Positions 14,867 to 23,703 of a stretch of 33,280 nt of DNA are shown one piece after another (positions within the stretch are counted from its first letter, which is position 1; each line of letters starts with the position of its first letter). The notes under the pieces were generated by a model. The model saw nothing but the letters and a program-made list of their open reading frames with translations. It ran no database searches and was not told where the DNA came from. The translations under genes were made by a program, and so were the position numbers. The stretch is from an uncultured Oscillospiraceae bacterium. Lineage in GTDB: Bacteria; Bacillota; Clostridia; Oscillospirales; Acutalibacteraceae. The stretch is from positions 1-33,280 of the forward strand of contig UQRS01000015.1 in NCBI GenBank assembly GCA_900543525.1, in the 5' to 3' direction.

Positions 14867-16900
14867 TTACTGAATCCTTCCAAATTTCTTTTCCAGTTCT
14901 TTTTTGCCCATGCGTAAGACGACCGGCCGCCCGTGCGGACAGGTGGCCACATCCCCTCCATAGAGAATGCGTTCGGCCAGCGCCGTCATCTCAGGCAGGG
15001 AGAGGCGGTCGCCCGCCTTGATCGCGGCGCGGCAGGCCACCGATTCATACAGCCAGGTCATCTTTGCGCCGACCGCATCCCGCTTGTGCTGCAAAAATCC
15101 GTCGGCCGCCTCACTGATCAGGGTGGGAATGTCCTCCCCCTCCAGATAGGCCGGGATCGCCCGAACCAGCACCGAGCCGCCGAACTCCTCCACCGCGTAG
15201 CCGGATTTTTCCAGAAGGTCGAGGTTTTGCAGGATGGCGTCAGACTCCTCCCGCGGGAGGGTGACCGGCACCGGGGTCAGCAAAAGCTGCTGCCGGGGCG
15301 CCTCGCTCTTGCAGAGGTTGTCATAGATCAGCCGCTCATGTGCGGCGTGCTTGTCGAGGAGGATCAGCTCCTCCCCCTGCTCGATCAGGATGTAGGTTGA
15401 AAAAACCTCCCCAATCACGCGAAGGGGCAAGGGCGCCTCAGCCTCCGCCGTTTCGGCCGCAGCGGCGTCCTGCGAAGGGAAAGCCGCCTCCCGTGCAGAA
15501 GGAGGGGCGGCTTCAGCCGGAGAGCAGGCTTTGCCCGCATTTTTCTCCTCTGCCGAGGCGGCGGACGTAATGGATGGCGCAGCCGGAGCGGCAGGCGCGT
15601 CCGTCGGCCGGTCGTCGACCATAATATCGAGATTTACCGGACGGCCGCCCGGGCTGTACAGCCGGATGCCGCTGTCGGCAAATTGAATCTCTCCATTCGG
15701 TATGGGAGGCGAAACGCGCTCCGGTTCTGCTGCCGGAGTGGGTGCGGCCGCCGGCTTTGCGGCCGGTGCAGCGGTCAAAGGCCCGGATGGCGACCCGGAC
15801 GAGGATTTTGGCGCCGTCGTTTGCCAGAACTGGCGGATGGTCGCCTGCGTCGGCTTTTCCTCACCCGAAAAGCCGGGGAACGGCCGGGCGGCAGGACGCG
15901 CCGCCTCCTCCGCGGTGGAGAAAAGCGTGTTCTTGACCGCGTAATATACCGCGTCGAATATTCGCTTTTCGTCCGAGAAGCGAACCTCCGTCTTGGCCGG
16001 GTGGACATTGACGTCCACCGCGCCGTAGGGAATGGTAAGATGCAGCACCCCGGCCGGAAATTTTCCGACCATGACGGCGTTCCGATAGGCCTGCTCCAGC
16101 GCGGCCATGACCGTGCGGGATTTGACATACCGTCCGTTGATGAAGAAATACTGCATGTTCCGGTTGGGACGTCCGGCCGCCGGCTTGGAGATGTATCCGG
16201 TTACCCGGATGCCGTTTTGCTCCCGGTCGACGGGCAGCAGCCCTTCGGAGAAGGCGCGCCCCAGCACGGTATAAATCGCCGAGCGGAGCTGATTGTCCCC
16301 CGGCGTTTGCAGGGTCGTTTTTCCCTCCCGGATCAGGCGAAAGCTCACCTCCGGGTGGGAGAGGGCGATGCGCTCCACCAGAGCGGACACAGCGTTGCCC
16401 TCCGACACGTCCTTTTTCAAAAATTTCATACGGGCGGGGGTGTTGTAAAACAGCTCTTTCACCGAAATGGCGGTGCCAACCGCGCAGCCGATGTCGGAAG
16501 CCTCCCCCTCCTCCCCGCCGTCGCAGGTGTAGAGGGTACCGGCCTCCTCCTCCGCCGTGCGGGTCACAATTTCGATGTGCGACACGGCAGAGATGGCGGC
16601 CAGCGCCTCCCCCCGGAAGCCGAGGGTAGCGATGCCGTCAAGATCGCTTTGCTGCCGGATCTTGCTGGTCGCGTGGCGGAGAAAGGCGGTTCTTACATCC
16701 TCCCGCGCGATGCCGCTGCCGTTGTCGGTCACCCGGATCAGGAGGACGCCGCCCCGCTCAATCTCCACCGTGATGCCGGTCGCACCGGCGTCGAGCGCGT
16801 TCTCCACCAGCTCCTTGACGACCGAGGCGGGGCGCTCGACCACCTCGCCCGCGGCGATGAGCTCGGAGAGCTGCTTGTCCATCACCCGGATCTTACCCAT
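14867..16900 (-). CDS. mutL: DNA mismatch repair protein MutL
   Basis: This 677-residue protein has the GHKL ATPase fold: VKELVENALDAGA with Glu30 and Asn34, DNGSG (59-63), GFRGEAL (94-100). A Pro/Ala-rich linker of about 150 residues (roughly 345-500) joins the C-terminal dimer and nuclease domain. There the metal-site motifs are DKHAAHERLIYD, ACR and CPHGRP (from Cys654), so it should be a nicking endonuclease as in bacteria without MutH. The last acidic residue of the DQHA(x)2E(x)4E motif is Asp instead of Glu. It follows mutS by 54 bases and has AAAGGAGG upstream of its ATG. Confidence 0.97.
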   Translation of the reverse strand: MGKIRVMDKQLSELIAAGEVVERPASVVKELVENALDAGATGITVEIERGGVLLIRVTDNGSGIAREDVRTAFLRHATSKIRQQSDLDGIATLGFRGEALAAISAVSHIEIVTRTAEEEAGTLYTCDGGEEGEASDIGCAVGTAISVKELFYNTPARMKFLKKDVSEGNAVSALVERIALSHPEVSFRLIREGKTTLQTPGDNQLRSAIYTVLGRAFSEGLLPVDREQNGIRVTGYISKPAAGRPNRNMQYFFINGRYVKSRTVMAALEQAYRNAVMVGKFPAGVLHLTIPYGAVDVNVHPAKTEVRFSDEKRIFDAVYYAVKNTLFSTAEEAARPAARPFPGFSGEEKPTQATIRQFWQTTAPKSSSGSPSGPLTAAPAAKPAAAPTPAAEPERVSPPIPNGEIQFADSGIRLYSPGGRPVNLDIMVDDRPTDAPAAPAAPSITSAASAEEKNAGKACSPAEAAPPSAREAAFPSQDAAAAETAEAEAPLPLRVIGEVFSTYILIEQGEELILLDKHAAHERLIYDNLCKSEAPRQQLLLTPVPVTLPREESDAILQNLDLLEKSGYAVEEFGGSVLVRAIPAYLEGEDIPTLISEAADGFLQHKRDAVGAKMTWLYESVACRAAIKAGDRLSLPEMTALAERILYGGDVATCPHGRPVVLRMGKKELEKKFGRIQ

Positions 16901-16954
16901 GGCGTTCTCCTCCTTTACCGTTTGTCCAAATTTTGCGGCCGTACTTTCGGCCGG

Positions 16955-19579
16955 TTAGTATTTTTTCGCTTCTCCCGACAACTCGTGGAGGAGGCTGAGT
17001 GCCTCAATCGGGGTCAGGGTGTTGACGTCCACCAGCTTCAGCCGTTCGATCAGCTCGGCGGACGGACCCGACACATCGAGGCCGAATTGCAGGTCGTCCG
17101 CGCCTTGTGCGGCAAGGCGCTGCGGCACACCTACATCCGAGGCGGCGTGCTCGCCGCTCTCAATCTCGGCCAGGACATCCTTGGCGCGGGAGATCACCCC
17201 GTCGGGGAGTCCGGCCAGCGCCGCCACCTCGATACCGTAGCTGTCGTCCGCGCCGCCGCGCACAATCCGCCGCAGGAAAGTGATGTCATCTCCCCGCTTT
17301 TTGACCGCGACATTGTAATTTTTCACCCCGTCGAGCAGTCCCTCGAGCGCGGTCAGCTCGTGATAATGAGTGGCAAAAAGAGTCCTTGCTCCCAGCCGCT
17401 TTTTATCGGCGGCAAACTCCAGCACCGCACGGGCGATCGACATTCCGTCATAGGTTGAAGTACCCCGCCCGATTTCGTCCAGAATCAGCAGGCTGTCTCC
17501 CGTCGCGTTGTCGAGGATAAAGGCAACCTCGCTCATCTCCACCATAAAGGTAGACTGCCCGGCCGCCAGGTCGTCGGAGGCGCCCACCCGGGTATAAATC
17601 GCGTCGGCCAGTCCGATCTCGGCCGAGGAGGCCGGCACGAAGGAGCCGATCTGCGCCATCAGCGTAATCAGGGCCACCTGCCGCATATAGGTCGATTTAC
17701 CCGCCATGTTGGGGCCGGTGATAACGGCGCAGCGGCTGTCTGAGGTGTTCATGTCGGTGTCGTTGGGCACAAAGGGGGGTTTCAGCATGGCCTCCACCAC
17801 CGGATGGCGACCCTCCCGGATTTTCAGCCGGCCGTCGGTGTAAATCTCCGGCCGGGTGTAGGAGGAGGTCACCGCCACCTCGGCGAAGGAGGAGAAAACA
17901 TCCAACCGCGCCACGGCGGCCGCCGTCTCCTTAAATCTGGGGAGCGCCTCAGCCACCTGCTTGCGCAGCCGGTCGAAAGCCTGATACTCCAGCGCGATAA
18001 TCCGCTCCTTCGCGCCGAGCACCCGATGCTCCAGCGTTTTCAGCTCCTCGGTAATATACCGCTCGCAGTTGGTCAGGGTCTGCTTGCGGATGTAATCCGC
18101 CGGCACCTGATCTTTATAGGAATTGGTTACCTCGATGTAATAACCGAACACCCGGTTGAAGGCAACCTTCAGCTTTGGAATGCCGGTGCGCTCCCGTTCC
18201 TGCTGCTCGATTCGGGTGATAAACCCCTCTCCATCGGTCATGTCGCGGCGCAACTCGTCAATTTCGGGGTCATAGCCGTCGCGGATGATGCCGCCATCCT
18301 TACTGGTCATCGGAGGCTTGTCCACCAGCGCCGATTCCAAAAGGGCGTACACATCCTCCAGCGGGTCAATCTCCCGATGGATCGCCGAGAGCATGGCGCA
18401 GCTGCAATTCTCCACAAGCTGCTTCAGCGAGGGCAGCGGCTCAACGGCGTAAAAGAGGTCTTTAAGCTCCTTCGGCTTGACCGTGCCGTAAACCACCTTG
18501 GCCATAATCCGCTCGAGGTCATAAACGCCGCGGAGCTTGTCCCGCAGCTCGCCCCGCAGAACGGTGTCTCCCGCCAGCTCCTCGACCGCGTTGAGCCGCT
18601 TCTCGATCGCGGGGGCCTGCACCAGCGGCTGCTCAATCCAGCTGCGGAGCATACGCTTGCCCATCGCGGTGGAGGTCTTATCCAGCACCCAGAGCAGGCT
18701 GCCCTTGCGGTCCTTGTTGCGCATGGTCTCACACAGCTCCAGATTGTGGCGGGCGGTCAGGTCGAGCCGCATGAACTGCGCCTCGGTATAAAAATTTATC
18801 GTATTTACCGCGTCGAGGCCGGTGCGCTGCGTCTCATACAAATAGTCCAGCGCGCAGCCGAGGGCGGCCACCGCCGCCGGCAGGCTTCCCAGCTCAAGCT
18901 CGGTAAGTGTTTTCGCTTTAAAGTGCCGCAGTACAATATCTTCACAAACGGCCTGCGCAAAGCATTCGGCCGGCCGAATCTGGGTCAGGCAGCCCATCCG
19001 CTGCCGGATAAAATCGCCCACTTCGGTATTTCCCGAAAATTCGGGAGAAAGCAAAATCTCGCTCGGGGCGTAGCGTCCCAGTTCATCTATAATTTTTGCA
19101 GACAGGTCTTTTCCGCCGATTTCGGTCAGGTTCAGCGCGCCGGTCGAAGCATCGACAAAGCAAACCCCGACACGGCGGCCAACCTTGGCCACAACGCCGA
19201 GATAGTTGTTTTTCGACTCGTCCAGCATGGTATCCTCAATCACCGTGCCGGGCGTGATAACCCGCACAACCTCCCGCTTGACGAGACCCTTGGCAAGGGC
19301 GGGATCCTCCATCTGCTCACAAACGGCAACCTTGTACCCCTTGGCCACCAGACGGCTTATGTACGCTTCACAGCTGTGGTAAGGCACGCCGCACATCGGC
19401 GCCCGTTCCTCCAGCCCGCAGTCCCGTCCGGTCAGCACCAGATCAAGCTCTTTGGAGATTTTTTCGGCGTCGTCGAAAAACATCTCATAAAAATCGCCCA
19501 GCCGGAAGAAAACGACGCTGTCGCTGTATTCTTCCTTCACCCGCAAATACTGCTGCATCATGGGGGAGAGTTCCGGCAT
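16955..19579 (-). CDS. mutS: DNA mismatch recognition ATPase MutS
   Basis: This 874-residue protein has the mismatch-reading motif Phe30-Tyr-Glu32 in GDFYEMF, the core and clamp domains, and the ABC-type ATPase with GPNMAGKST (about residue 622) and LDEIGRGTSTYDG. It binds mispaired bases and recruits MutL. The frame stays open 53 codons upstream, but the ATG at 19579 starts the conserved SPMMQQYLRVK helix and has GGGAAGGGAAG upstream. A strong hairpin lies directly before this ribosome site. Length fits the family. Confidence 0.97.
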   Translation of the reverse strand: MPELSPMMQQYLRVKEEYSDSVVFFRLGDFYEMFFDDAEKISKELDLVLTGRDCGLEERAPMCGVPYHSCEAYISRLVAKGYKVAVCEQMEDPALAKGLVKREVVRVITPGTVIEDTMLDESKNNYLGVVAKVGRRVGVCFVDASTGALNLTEIGGKDLSAKIIDELGRYAPSEILLSPEFSGNTEVGDFIRQRMGCLTQIRPAECFAQAVCEDIVLRHFKAKTLTELELGSLPAAVAALGCALDYLYETQRTGLDAVNTINFYTEAQFMRLDLTARHNLELCETMRNKDRKGSLLWVLDKTSTAMGKRMLRSWIEQPLVQAPAIEKRLNAVEELAGDTVLRGELRDKLRGVYDLERIMAKVVYGTVKPKELKDLFYAVEPLPSLKQLVENCSCAMLSAIHREIDPLEDVYALLESALVDKPPMTSKDGGIIRDGYDPEIDELRRDMTDGEGFITRIEQQERERTGIPKLKVAFNRVFGYYIEVTNSYKDQVPADYIRKQTLTNCERYITEELKTLEHRVLGAKERIIALEYQAFDRLRKQVAEALPRFKETAAAVARLDVFSSFAEVAVTSSYTRPEIYTDGRLKIREGRHPVVEAMLKPPFVPNDTDMNTSDSRCAVITGPNMAGKSTYMRQVALITLMAQIGSFVPASSAEIGLADAIYTRVGASDDLAAGQSTFMVEMSEVAFILDNATGDSLLILDEIGRGTSTYDGMSIARAVLEFAADKKRLGARTLFATHYHELTALEGLLDGVKNYNVAVKKRGDDITFLRRIVRGGADDSYGIEVAALAGLPDGVISRAKDVLAEIESGEHAASDVGVPQRLAAQGADDLQFGLDVSGPSAELIERLKLVDVNTLTPIEALSLLHELSGEAKKY

Positions 19580-19602
19580 CTTTTGCACACTTCCCTTCCC
19601 TG

Positions 19603-19636
19603 CCGCACCCCGGCAAAAAGCTTTGCCGGAGTGCGG
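19603..19636 (-). promoter_or_regulatory. Strong stem-loop just upstream of the mutS ribosome site
   Basis: An 8-bp stem (ccggcaaa with tttgccgg, 4-base loop) continues after one mismatch into a further 6-bp stem (ccgcac with gtgcgg). It fills the intercistronic gap between the YlbF-type gene and mutS. There is no U-run after it on the minus strand; the mutS ribosome site follows directly. It may stabilise or set the start of the mutS message by stopping nucleases. Confidence 0.5.
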
Positions 19637-19653
19637 TCGGTTTGTTTCAAATC

Positions 19654-20058
19654 TCAGTGGCAGCCGCCGCAGGTGGAGCAGCTTCCCGAGCAGCCGCTGT
19701 GCGGCTCGCAGGTCGCCGGATCCTCCCCGTTCAGGCAAAGCTCAATGATCCCGTTGATCTGGTTGACAATGACATCCAGCTGGGATTTGGCCTCATTATA
19801 AGCGGTCATCGAGGGATTCATCATCACTTCGCCGTAGGTTTTGCGAAGCGACTCGTTCAGCTCGGTGATCTTGTCGTTGTCCTTCTCCTCCTTGGCCAGC
19901 TCGTTGTCGAGGTTCATACGCTCGAGGTTGAAGCGGCCGATCGCCTCCTGCAAAGCGGCGTCGTTGTCGCAGGCGGCCTTGGCCTCATAAAATTTCTTGT
20001 AGGTTTCGTCCGCCTGAATGGCGGCGCCCAGCTGTCTTGTGATTTCGAGAATTTCCAT
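19654..20058 (-). CDS. YlbF/YmcA (RicF/RicA)-family protein with Cys-rich tail
   Basis: This 134-residue helical protein matches the YlbF/YmcA family (residues 1-110). In Bacillus, RicA, RicF and RicT form an Fe-S-containing complex that affects RNase Y and mRNA maturation, and ymcA (ricA) lies between miaB and mutS, the same place as here. What stands out is the last 18 residues: Cys117, Cys123, Cys127, Cys130, Cys133 and a final His134, with Cys108 and Cys30 further in, which looks like a metal or Fe-S ligand set. The ATG at 20058 is chosen because it has AAAGGAG nine bases upstream, although the frame is open further. The gene starts 91 bases after miaB. Confidence 0.85.
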   Translation of the reverse strand: MEILEITRQLGAAIQADETYKKFYEAKAACDNDAALQEAIGRFNLERMNLDNELAKEEKDNDKITELNESLRKTYGEVMMNPSMTAYNEAKSQLDVIVNQINGIIELCLNGEDPATCEPHSGCSGSCSTCGGCH

Positions 20059-20149
20059 TGTTTCAAACTCCTTTATATTTTCCACCGGAAAGGGGCGTTT
20101 TAAAATCTGCCGCCCTTTTTCGGCAAAGATTAACAAATCAAGAAGTGGA

Positions 20150-21565
20150 TCATTCCACAATAACCCCGCGATACATGCGCGGCGTCGTCTCCTCCGCACG
20201 GACGGTGACAAATCGGCCGACCAAGGACGCGTCCCCCGAAAACTCGGTCAGAATTCCGCCGGAGGTGTGTCCCCGCAGAAGCTGCGGCTGATCGGGGTCC
20301 GCCTCCTCACACAGCAGGCGGAAAATCCGCCCGCAGTCGCGCTCTGCACGGCGCTGCGCAATTTCCTCCTGCGCGGCGAGCAGCTCGGTGAACCAGGCCT
20401 TCTTCTCCTCCATCGGGACGGGATCGTCCATTTTCGCGGCCGGCGTGCCCTCCCGTGGGGAGTAGATGAAGGTGAACAGGGAGGTAAACTCCACCTCCCG
20501 CACAAGGCGCAGCGTGTCCAGAAAATCGTCGCGCGTCTCCCCGGGGAAGCCGACGATGATGTCGCTGGTCAGGCAGACGTCGGGGATTTTCGCCTTCGCG
20601 CGACGGATGAGGTCGAGGTAGCCCGCTCGGTCGTAGTGGCGGTTCATCTCCTTCAAAATGCGGTCGCTGCCCGACTGAAACGGCAGATGCAGGTGACGGG
20701 AAATTTTCCCCTCCGCCGCGATGGTGTCCAGCAGCTCATCGGTGCAGTCCTTCGGGTGGGAGGTCATGAACCGCAGGATGAACTCCCCCGGTTCGGCGCA
20801 GAGCAGCCGGAGCAGTCCGGCAAAATCGAGGCAGCCCTCCACGCCCTTGCCGTAGGAGTTGACATTCTGCCCGAGCAGAGTGATGTCGCGGCAGCCGTCG
20901 GCCAGCATGGCGCGGAACTCGCGCAAAATATCCTCTGGCCGGCGGGAGCGCTCCCGTCCGCGGACGTATGGCACGATGCAGTAGGTGCAGAAGTTGTTGC
21001 AGCCGTACATGACCGGCAGCCATCCCTTGCAGGAGCCGTCGCGCCGAACCGGCACATCCTCATAAATCCGCTCGCCCTCGCTCAAGTCAAAGACCCTGCG
21101 GCCATCGGTAAGCTTTTTGTACAGCAGCTCGGGAAGGCGGTAAACCGCGTCGGTGCCGAGCACCATGTCCACATACGGAAAGCTTTGCCGGATCCGATCG
21201 GCGACCGACTGCTGCTGGGTCATGCAGCCGCAGAGGGCCAGCACCGCCGAAGGGTGCGAGCGCTTGTACTTTTTCAAAGCGCCGACATTGCCGAGCACCC
21301 GCTCCTCCGCATGCTCCCGCACGGCGCAGGTGTTGAAGAGGATCAGCTCCGCCTCCTCCGGCGCCGAGACCGGGCGGTAGCCCATGCGGCTCAGCATGCC
21401 GGAAAACCGCTCGCTGTCGCTGACATTCTGCTGGCAGCCGTAGGTGCGGACATATGCTCCCGGCGGCGAAGGATATCTCTCCTTCAAAAGGGCGGCGATT
21501 TTTTCAATATATTCCTGCTGTGCATTTTCCCACAAAAAAGGGGCGTAGCTTTTCTTCAAGGGCAT
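20150..21565 (-). CDS. miaB: tRNA-2-methylthio-N6-dimethylallyladenosine synthase
   Basis: This 471-residue radical-SAM methylthiotransferase has three N-terminal cluster cysteines (Cys44 in YGCQQNVSDSE, Cys80 in NTCAVRE, Cys114 in GCM), the radical-SAM motif Cys189-x3-Cys193-x2-Cys196 in CNNFCTYC, and a C-terminal TRAM domain that binds tRNA. It converts i6A37 to ms2i6A37 in tRNA. It has the first ATG of the long run with GGAGAG right before it, only about 20 bases from a strong promoter. MiaA, which makes its substrate, is encoded four genes downstream. Confidence 0.97.
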   Translation of the reverse strand: MPLKKSYAPFLWENAQQEYIEKIAALLKERYPSPPGAYVRTYGCQQNVSDSERFSGMLSRMGYRPVSAPEEAELILFNTCAVREHAEERVLGNVGALKKYKRSHPSAVLALCGCMTQQQSVADRIRQSFPYVDMVLGTDAVYRLPELLYKKLTDGRRVFDLSEGERIYEDVPVRRDGSCKGWLPVMYGCNNFCTYCIVPYVRGRERSRRPEDILREFRAMLADGCRDITLLGQNVNSYGKGVEGCLDFAGLLRLLCAEPGEFILRFMTSHPKDCTDELLDTIAAEGKISRHLHLPFQSGSDRILKEMNRHYDRAGYLDLIRRAKAKIPDVCLTSDIIVGFPGETRDDFLDTLRLVREVEFTSLFTFIYSPREGTPAAKMDDPVPMEEKKAWFTELLAAQEEIAQRRAERDCGRIFRLLCEEADPDQPQLLRGHTSGGILTEFSGDASLVGRFVTVRAEETTPRMYRGVIVE

Positions 21566-21594
21566 TTCTCTCCAATATATTTATATACCAATAT

Positions 21595-21623
21595 AGTATA
21601 GCAAAATTCGCCGCGCTTTTCAA
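21595..21623 (-). promoter_or_regulatory. Sigma-A promoter of the miaB operon
   Basis: Minus-strand TTGAAA (21618-21623) and TATACT (21595-21600) are 17 bases apart, and the −10 is extended by TGC. This is close to the ideal housekeeping promoter. The start point should be near 21588, about 20 bases before the miaB start codon. Confidence 0.85.
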
Positions 21624-21671
21624 TACAATTGTAAGCAGGAAAATAAAACGAAATTTTCGTATCAACCACAT

Positions 21672-21716
21672 ACGAAAAAAACAGAGGCCGCACCCGGTCA
21701 AGGGATGCGGCCTCTG
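21672..21716 (-). terminator. Rho-independent terminator of the MATE gene
   Basis: A perfect 11-bp GC-rich stem (21682-21692 with 21706-21716) is followed on the minus strand by seven U residues. It lies 21 bases after the MATE stop codon and just before the miaB promoter, so it separates the two units. Confidence 0.9.
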
Positions 21717-21737
21717 CTCTGTCCGGCCGTCTATCCG

Positions 21738-23114
21738 TCAGGCCTTCTGCGCCGCGGCGGCTTTTTTCGACGGCCGGCAGCACAGCAGCGCAATCAGAAT
21801 CAGCAGAGCCGTCGCCGCAAGGCTGATCGGATAGGCCGTCATGATCGTCCGGAAGGTTCTGCTCTGCGGAAACACAAGCTGAATCCAGCAAATGCGGATG
21901 CCGCAGACGCCGAGGGTAGTGAGAATGGCCGGCGCCAGCGAAATTCCAAAGCCTCTTAAGTACCCCGACATGACCTCGTAAAGCAGGCTGAAGGAGTGCG
22001 CGATCATAATAATCATCAGCCGAACATAGCCGGTCTCTATAACCTCCGGATCGCGGTTGAAAAGCGCAATCAGCGTTTTTCCGAAGAACAAAATCAGCGC
22101 AATGGCGGCCGCCAGGGCGATCGCCCCCTCTACAAGGCAGAGTGCCAGCGTCCTCCGGCAGCGCTTCAGCTCCCCCGCGCCGTAGTTCTGCCCGACGAAG
22201 GTGGTGCAGGCCTGACTGAAGGAGTTCAGAATATCATAGGTGATGATCTCAATATTAAAAGCCGCGCTGGAGGCCGCCATAACTACCGTGCCGAGGCTGT
22301 TGATGGCCGACTGAATCACGATGTTGGAAACCGCGAACACCGCTCCCTGAATTCCGGCGGGAAAGCCGATTCTGAGAATCCGCTTCAGGCTTTCCAGATC
22401 AATCCGGAGGTTGGCAGGCTCTACGTGAACCTCCCTCGTCGTGACGCGCAGCCTGTGGTACAAAACCGCCGCGCTGACCGCGTTGGAGATTACGGTCGCA
22501 ATGGCCACGCCGTTCACCGTCATGTGCAGAACAGCGACAAAAAACAGATTGAGCAGAACATTCAAAACGCCGGATACCGCCAGCGCAATAAGCGGGAATT
22601 TCGTCTCTCCGATGCTGCGGAAAATGGCCGCCTCAAAATTATACAAAAGGATAACCGGCATTCCCACAAGATAAATCCGCAGATAGAGCAGCGCCATCGG
22701 AAGCACCTCATCCGGGACGTTCAGCATTCCGAGCAAGGGCGCCGCGGCAACCTCCCCGAGGACGGCCACCGCCGCACCGCCGAGCAGCGCCACCAGAATG
22801 GAGGTGTGCACCGCCTTTTGCACGGCAGCCCTGTCTCCGAGGCCGATTGCGTGTGCGATCACGACGTTGGCGCCCAGAGCAATACCGATAAACAGATTTA
22901 AAATCAGACCGACAATCGGACTGTTCGCCCCTACAGCGGCCACCGCCGCCGTGCTTGCGTCCCCGGTGAAGTTCCCGACGATCGCCACATCCGAGGCGTT
23001 GAAAAGCTGCTCCAAAATGGCGGTCGCCGCCACAGGCAGCGCAAACAGAGGAATTTTATTCCAGATGGAGCCGTGCCGCATATCCAGTTGTCGTTTCTGC
23101 GCTTTTTCTTCCAT
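21738..23114 (-). CDS. MATE-family multidrug/metabolite efflux transporter
   Basis: This 458-residue membrane protein has about twelve hydrophobic helices and the two-fold repeated layout of MATE transporters, with LPVAATAILEQLFNASDVAIVG-type first-helix sequence and AVSNIVIQSAINSLG in the second half. MATE proteins export cationic drugs or metabolites using Na+ or H+ gradients. The substrate cannot be told. It has its own promoter, an about 140-base leader and a terminator, so it is a single-gene unit. The ATG has AGGA four bases upstream. Confidence 0.9.
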   Translation of the reverse strand: MEEKAQKRQLDMRHGSIWNKIPLFALPVAATAILEQLFNASDVAIVGNFTGDASTAAVAAVGANSPIVGLILNLFIGIALGANVVIAHAIGLGDRAAVQKAVHTSILVALLGGAAVAVLGEVAAAPLLGMLNVPDEVLPMALLYLRIYLVGMPVILLYNFEAAIFRSIGETKFPLIALAVSGVLNVLLNLFFVAVLHMTVNGVAIATVISNAVSAAVLYHRLRVTTREVHVEPANLRIDLESLKRILRIGFPAGIQGAVFAVSNIVIQSAINSLGTVVMAASSAAFNIEIITYDILNSFSQACTTFVGQNYGAGELKRCRRTLALCLVEGAIALAAAIALILFFGKTLIALFNRDPEVIETGYVRLMIIMIAHSFSLLYEVMSGYLRGFGISLAPAILTTLGVCGIRICWIQLVFPQSRTFRTIMTAYPISLAATALLILIALLCCRPSKKAAAAQKA

Positions 23115-23256
23115 GTCATCCTGCTTCTTTCTGTTTCAAAACTGCGATAAGTGAGGAAAACCGGCTGCGCCGCCTTTTTGCCGGAGGTCGAGGCCGGTAC
23201 AGGCCGTGAACGCCAGGGGAGGTGCATGCCTCCCCGTCGCTGACGGCGCAACTACA
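23115..23256 (-). promoter_or_regulatory. Structured leader of the MATE gene
   Basis: From the predicted start point to the MATE ATG there are about 140 bases. The leader holds a perfect 7-bp hairpin (ggggagg with cctcccc, 23216-23235) and GC-rich short repeats around 23161-23205. MATE genes are often under riboswitch control, but I cannot match this leader to a known class. Confidence 0.35.
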
Positions 23257-23284
23257 AGTATAGCACTGTTTTTAAAAATAGCAA
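23257..23284 (-). promoter_or_regulatory. Promoter of the MATE gene
   Basis: Minus-strand TTGCTA (23279-23284) and TATACT (23257-23262) are 16 bases apart, and the −10 is extended by TGC as at the miaB promoter. The surrounding sequence is A+T-rich in a GC-rich region. Confidence 0.7.
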
Positions 23285-23703
23285 ATTCTATAGTAGAAAA
23301 ATCCCGGATAAAATCCGCCGCTTTGCAGCGCAGCACTTTGCTCAGGACTCCGCCCCTTCGGAAGGCCGCACGCCGCCGGCAAGCAGGCCTTGCGTGAGGC
23401 CGCGCTCCCCCCTCCGGCAAAAAAATGCAGAGTCTGCCGCTGCGTTCGAGCGGCAGCGACAGCGAAAAGGCGTTACCAAACCCTTGTGTCCGGTAACGCC
23501 TGCCGTCGGCCGCCCGGTCAAACCGAAGGCGGCCGGCAATATGTGGGGAGGCAGAAAAGCCCTTGCCGATTTTTTTACCGGCAGGCGGAGTCAGGCTCCA
23601 CCTTTTTTACCCTTGCTCGAGGCAAAGGCACGCCTTTTCGATGCATGCGGGAGGTTCCTTTTTACCTGCCCGTCAGCGCGCCGCCCGCATGGCGTCCAGC
23701 TTT
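23285..23703. other. Noncoding, palindrome-rich intergenic stretch
   Basis: I see no gene here. It contains a perfect 10-bp hairpin at 23468-23501 (aggcgttacc with ggtaacgcct), a near-perfect 7-bp hairpin followed by six T on the plus strand at 23584-23608, and several GC-rich short repeats. Composition resembles the other large intergenic gaps. One of the hairpins may end the DUF1893 transcript, but none has a U-run in the right direction. Confidence 0.45.

Noticed and set aside
23584..23608. Terminator for a plus-strand gene
   Set aside because: The hairpin has a C-A mismatch on that strand and no plus-strand gene lies upstream; kept only as an observation.
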